This document shows, piece after piece, positions 61,425 to 64,000 of a stretch of DNA of 64,000 nt. The notes below the pieces were generated by a model. The model did not search any database, was not told the origin of the DNA, and was given only the letters and a program-made list of their open reading frames with translations. Origin of the DNA: Bacillota bacterium (GTDB taxonomy: Bacteria > Bacillota > Clostridia > Lachnospirales > Lachnospiraceae); NCBI GenBank assembly GCA_023450835.1, contig JAEXGM010000052.1, positions 19,397 to 83,396 of the forward strand, read 5' to 3'. Positions within the stretch are counted from its first letter, which is position 1, and the number at the start of each line of letters is the position of its first letter. Both the position numbers and the translations under genes were made by a program.

Positions 61425-62987
61425 ATGAAAAAGAAGTGGAGTATAGCGTTTGTGTGTGTGCTGGTACTGTTGACCGGCTGTTCCCTGGGAAACGGTTCAA
61501 AGAAAGACAGTGGTATTTCCGCCGGAAATGGACTTCAAGGCGGAACAGGGGTTACGGATGCGGCAGGTGAACAGCCGGAGAAAAATGATACGGGGGGAGC
61601 AATTACCTTGAATATTGACATAACGGATAAACATCAGATCATTGAAAGTTTTGGCACCAGCGGCTGCTGGTGGTCCCAGTATGTAGGTGGCTGGGAGAAT
61701 GAATATAAAGATACCGGACTTTCTGTCAGAGATGAGATAGCGATGCTTTTATTTGACAGGGAGAAGGGTATCGGGTTAAGCAGCTACCGGTATAATATCG
61801 GAGCCGGCTCCGCTGACAGCGGAAAAGGAACTTACAGTGATCCCCACAGAAGGGCCCAAAGCTTTGAAACGGCACCTTTTCAATATAACTGGAATAAGGA
61901 CGCCAATGCGGTATGGTTTATGAAAAAGGCAGCGGAGCTTGGCGTAAAGGAAGTGGTAATGTTCTGCAACAGTCCTTTGGAACGGCTGACCATTAACGGG
62001 ACGGCCCAGGTAACAAAGGGCAGTAAGGAGAATATCTTACCAGAAAATTATGATGACTTTGCCAGGTATGTTATGGATGTGGCGGAGCACTTTAAAGAGG
62101 AAGGAATTCCGGTAAAATACATATCTCCTATTAACGAACCCCAATGGGAGTGGACAGGAGGGCAGGAAGGATGCCATTACGAGCCTAATGCAATTGCCAA
62201 AGTATACCGTGCTTTTTGGGAGGAGCTTAATAACAGATCAGAGTTAAAGGGTGTGGCATTATCGGGGCCGGAAAGCGGGGAGTGGAAAGGAGAGGCCATA
62301 GCTTATACCAGTGCCTTGTTAAATGATACGGTTCTCGGAAGTTATTTTGATACCATTGACAACCATTCCTATTGGTCCGATACAGCATCAAAAACTGCCT
62401 TTAGGCGCTGGATGGATGCGAACCATCCGGAGGTAAAACTTCGGATGAGCGAATGGTGTGAGATGGTAAATGGTTCGGACGTTACCATGGCTTCAGCATT
62501 TGAGCTTGCCAGAGTGCTGCAGGAAGACTTAACAGTACTGGATGTGGTATCCTGGCAGAACTGGGTGGCTGTGGCTCCGGGGGGCTATCATGACGGTCTT
62601 ATTTATGTGAACGAACAGAAGAAGACCTTAAATCCTCTGAAACGTTTATGGGGCTACGGGAACTATTCCAGATTCATAAGACCGGGTTATCAAAGGGTTG
62701 GGATAAAGGAAAGTTCGGATACCAAAGAGTTAAGGCCGGTTGCATTTACCGGTATAAATGAAGAGGGCAAAGAGGAGTTGGTCCTTGTTGTAATAAACCA
62801 GACGGATGACGATAAAAAATTTTTGCTTGATATTCCAGGGGCAGTAGAATATACTGGTATCAATGTGTATGAGACCTCAGACAGCTCTGATTTGAACAGA
62901 ATAAAGAATGGGAGCTATGTTAAGGGAGATGCGGTTGAGGTCAGTAAGCAATCGATTACAACAATTATTTTGTCAAAGGACTGGTGA
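61425..62987 (+). CDS. GH30 family glycoside hydrolase lipoprotein
   Basis: 520 aa. Signal peptide with lipobox LTGC, acylated Cys19; linker to about 58. The TIM barrel opens with HQIIESFGTSGCWWSQYVGG, and the GH30 order LSSYRYNIGAGSADSG follows. Acid/base Glu238 in ISPINEPQWEW and nucleophile Glu343 in LRMSEWCEM. A C-terminal beta domain (about 430-520) closes it, with LVLVVINQTDDDKKFLL. GH30 retaining enzymes cleave beta-1,6-galactan, beta-1,6-glucan, xylan or similar; the subfamily is not decidable here. Being surface-anchored, it would release oligosaccharides for the importers. Start ATG 61425 behind GGAGGG. Confidence 0.88.
   Translation: MKKKWSIAFVCVLVLLTGCSLGNGSKKDSGISAGNGLQGGTGVTDAAGEQPEKNDTGGAITLNIDITDKHQIIESFGTSGCWWSQYVGGWENEYKDTGLSVRDEIAMLLFDREKGIGLSSYRYNIGAGSADSGKGTYSDPHRRAQSFETAPFQYNWNKDANAVWFMKKAAELGVKEVVMFCNSPLERLTINGTAQVTKGSKENILPENYDDFARYVMDVAEHFKEEGIPVKYISPINEPQWEWTGGQEGCHYEPNAIAKVYRAFWEELNNRSELKGVALSGPESGEWKGEAIAYTSALLNDTVLGSYFDTIDNHSYWSDTASKTAFRRWMDANHPEVKLRMSEWCEMVNGSDVTMASAFELARVLQEDLTVLDVVSWQNWVAVAPGGYHDGLIYVNEQKKTLNPLKRLWGYGNYSRFIRPGYQRVGIKESSDTKELRPVAFTGINEEGKEELVLVVINQTDDDKKFLLDIPGAVEYTGINVYETSDSSDLNRIKNGSYVKGDAVEVSKQSITTIILSKDW
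62947..62960 (+). promoter_or_regulatory. Candidate third operator O3 next to lacI
   Basis: AGCAATCGATTACA. Its last 13 bases equal those of O1. It lies inside the end of the GH30 coding region, about 24 nt before the lacI start. Confidence 0.5.
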
Positions 62988-64000
62988 TTCATATTTTAGA
63001 TAGCAACGATATACCAAAGCAGCTAACCATCTATGATATTGCAAAGGAAGTTGGGGTCTCTGCTGCAACGGTTTCCAGAGCAATCTCTGGCAGGGGCTAT
63101 GTATCGGAAGCAAATAAAACAAGAATAATGGAACTGGTTAAAAAATATAATTTCAAACCCAATACTTTTGCCCAGAACCTGCAGGCAGGCTTTACGAAGA
63201 CCATCGGATACATCGTACCCCATATCGGCAATATGTATTTTGCCAGTGTTTATTATGAGTTTGAAAAATGGGCTTCCAGACATGGCTATATGACAATTTT
63301 GCTGAATTCCAAAGGTGATTATGATTTGGAATCCAAACTGCTGAATTCCCTGCAGGAAAAGCATGTGGACGGAATTGTTATTATGGGAGGCCGAATGGAT
63401 GAGATTCACCTTCCGGATAATTATGTAAAGGAAATTCAAGAGGTAGGTAAGAAAATACCCATGGTCTCCTGTGGTGCGGAAGCAGAGCGCTTTGGATGCA
63501 GCGGTATTTATACCGATGATGAAAAGGGTGTGGAGGAATTGCTCCAATTCCTGAAATCCCGGGGCTATCACCGGATTCTCTTTACCGGAGGGGGAGACCA
63601 ATATTACCCGGCCTATATCAAGAAGAAAGCCGCCTATGCTGTGGGTGAAAAGCTGGGTCTGGATATATCGGTCAGATGGCTTACGGGAAATGACGTATTC
63701 AGTTACAGCGCCGGCTATGACAGCTTAAAGATACTCTTGGAGGAAAAGAAGCCCCTTCCGGAAGTTATCTGCGGTATCAATGACTATGTTGCTCTGGGAG
63801 TGGTCAACTGTGCTCTGGAAGCAGGTTTAAAGATTCCCGGTGACCTTGCGGTAACCGGATTTGATAATGCAAGTATTACTACGATGACGCCGGTTCATAT
63901 TACTTCTATCAGTCCAAGATATGAATATTACGGGAAAAAAGTTTTTAATACTTTAGAGAAACTTATGCAGGCGCAGGGTACCGTACATGGTAAGACATCA
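62984..64000 (+). CDS. LacI-family transcriptional regulator, cut off by the window end
   Basis: Partial, 339 codons open to the last base. N-terminal LacI helix-turn-helix at about 13-60: LTIYDIAKEVGVSAATVSRA followed by the ISGRGYVSEANKTRI hinge-approach and NFKPNTFAQNLQ. The periplasmic-binding-like sensor domain follows with KTIGYIVPHIGNMYFASVYY, DGIVIMGG, GIYTDDEKGVEELL, ICGINDYVALGVVN, and LAVTGFDNASITTMTP. The start is GTG 62984, overlapping the GH30 stop (GTGA), with AAAGGA close upstream. It is the probable local repressor of the cluster, acting at O1/O2 and perhaps O3 (inference). Confidence 0.9.
   Translation, partial: MIHILDSNDIPKQLTIYDIAKEVGVSAATVSRAISGRGYVSEANKTRIMELVKKYNFKPNTFAQNLQAGFTKTIGYIVPHIGNMYFASVYYEFEKWASRHGYMTILLNSKGDYDLESKLLNSLQEKHVDGIVIMGGRMDEIHLPDNYVKEIQEVGKKIPMVSCGAEAERFGCSGIYTDDEKGVEELLQFLKSRGYHRILFTGGGDQYYPAYIKKKAAYAVGEKLGLDISVRWLTGNDVFSYSAGYDSLKILLEEKKPLPEVICGINDYVALGVVNCALEAGLKIPGDLAVTGFDNASITTMTPVHITSISPRYEYYGKKVFNTLEKLMQAQGTVHGKTS

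Overview
The window looks like chromosomal DNA of a spore-forming, low-to-moderate GC Clostridia member, most likely Lachnospiraceae. The evidence is a GerA-type germinant receptor operon, the tepA-ylzJ-ftsK/spoIIIE gene order, scpA-scpB, an archaeal-type AspRS, formate-tetrahydrofolate ligase, many ATP-free sugar ABC importer parts and AGGAGG-type ribosome binding sites. No phage genes, IS elements, CRISPR arrays, tRNAs or rRNAs were recognised. All identifications are from reading motifs; no database search was run.

Region by region. 1-9.3 kb, cell envelope: two tandem type I signal peptidases, a membrane-anchored Big_2-like protein, an SLH-domain protein, a MacA/MacB-like efflux set (adaptor, ATPase, permease) and a D-Ala-D-Ala carboxypeptidase. 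9.4-12.4 kb: a YkuE-like phosphoesterase, a site-2-protease homologue that has lost its active site, and scpA-scpB. 12.6-19.1 kb: an oppABCDF oligopeptide importer with a near-consensus promoter, a hairpin between oppA and oppB, and a small membrane protein at the end. 19.1-23.0 kb: a germinant receptor operon in which the GerAB and GerAC subunits form one polypeptide. 23.1-33.9 kb: DegV, GH20 hexosaminidase, sortase B (minus strand), PNPase with a leader hairpin, a YcaQ-like glycosylase, an M16 peptidase, and an AraM-like dehydrogenase behind a structured leader. 34-39 kb: tepA, ylzJ, ftsK/spoIIIE and an ATP-grasp ligase. 39-47 kb: a small independent transcription unit, archaeal-type aspS, a HAD phosphatase (minus strand), fhs, a superoxide dismutase and recQ.

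47.1-64 kb is one long carbohydrate-acquisition cluster. A perfect TTGACA-N17-TATAAT promoter carries two LacI/cre-type operators whose centres lie 63 bp apart (six helical turns). It drives a lipoprotein solute-binding protein with an Ig-like tail, a membrane-anchored binding protein with a carbohydrate-binding-like N-terminal half, two permeases, an NHL-propeller/TPR membrane protein, a YIP1-like protein, a large DUF5696-like protein, a second permease pair, a GH30 lipoprotein and a LacI-family regulator cut off by the window end. No ATPase is present, so an MsmK-like ATPase elsewhere must be shared. A 13-bp core of the first operator recurs just before the lacI gene.

The most unusual material is (1) the GerAB-GerAC fusion; (2) two intergenic repeat families, each a pair of hairpins ending at or near a ribosome binding site, one present in three copies (two in tandem) and one in two copies with compensatory stem changes; (3) the sugar cluster itself, which combines two permease pairs with NHL, YIP1 and DUF5696-like proteins; (4) the phased operators; and (5) a promoter-to-terminator unit of about 215 nt before aspS with mutually exclusive hairpins.
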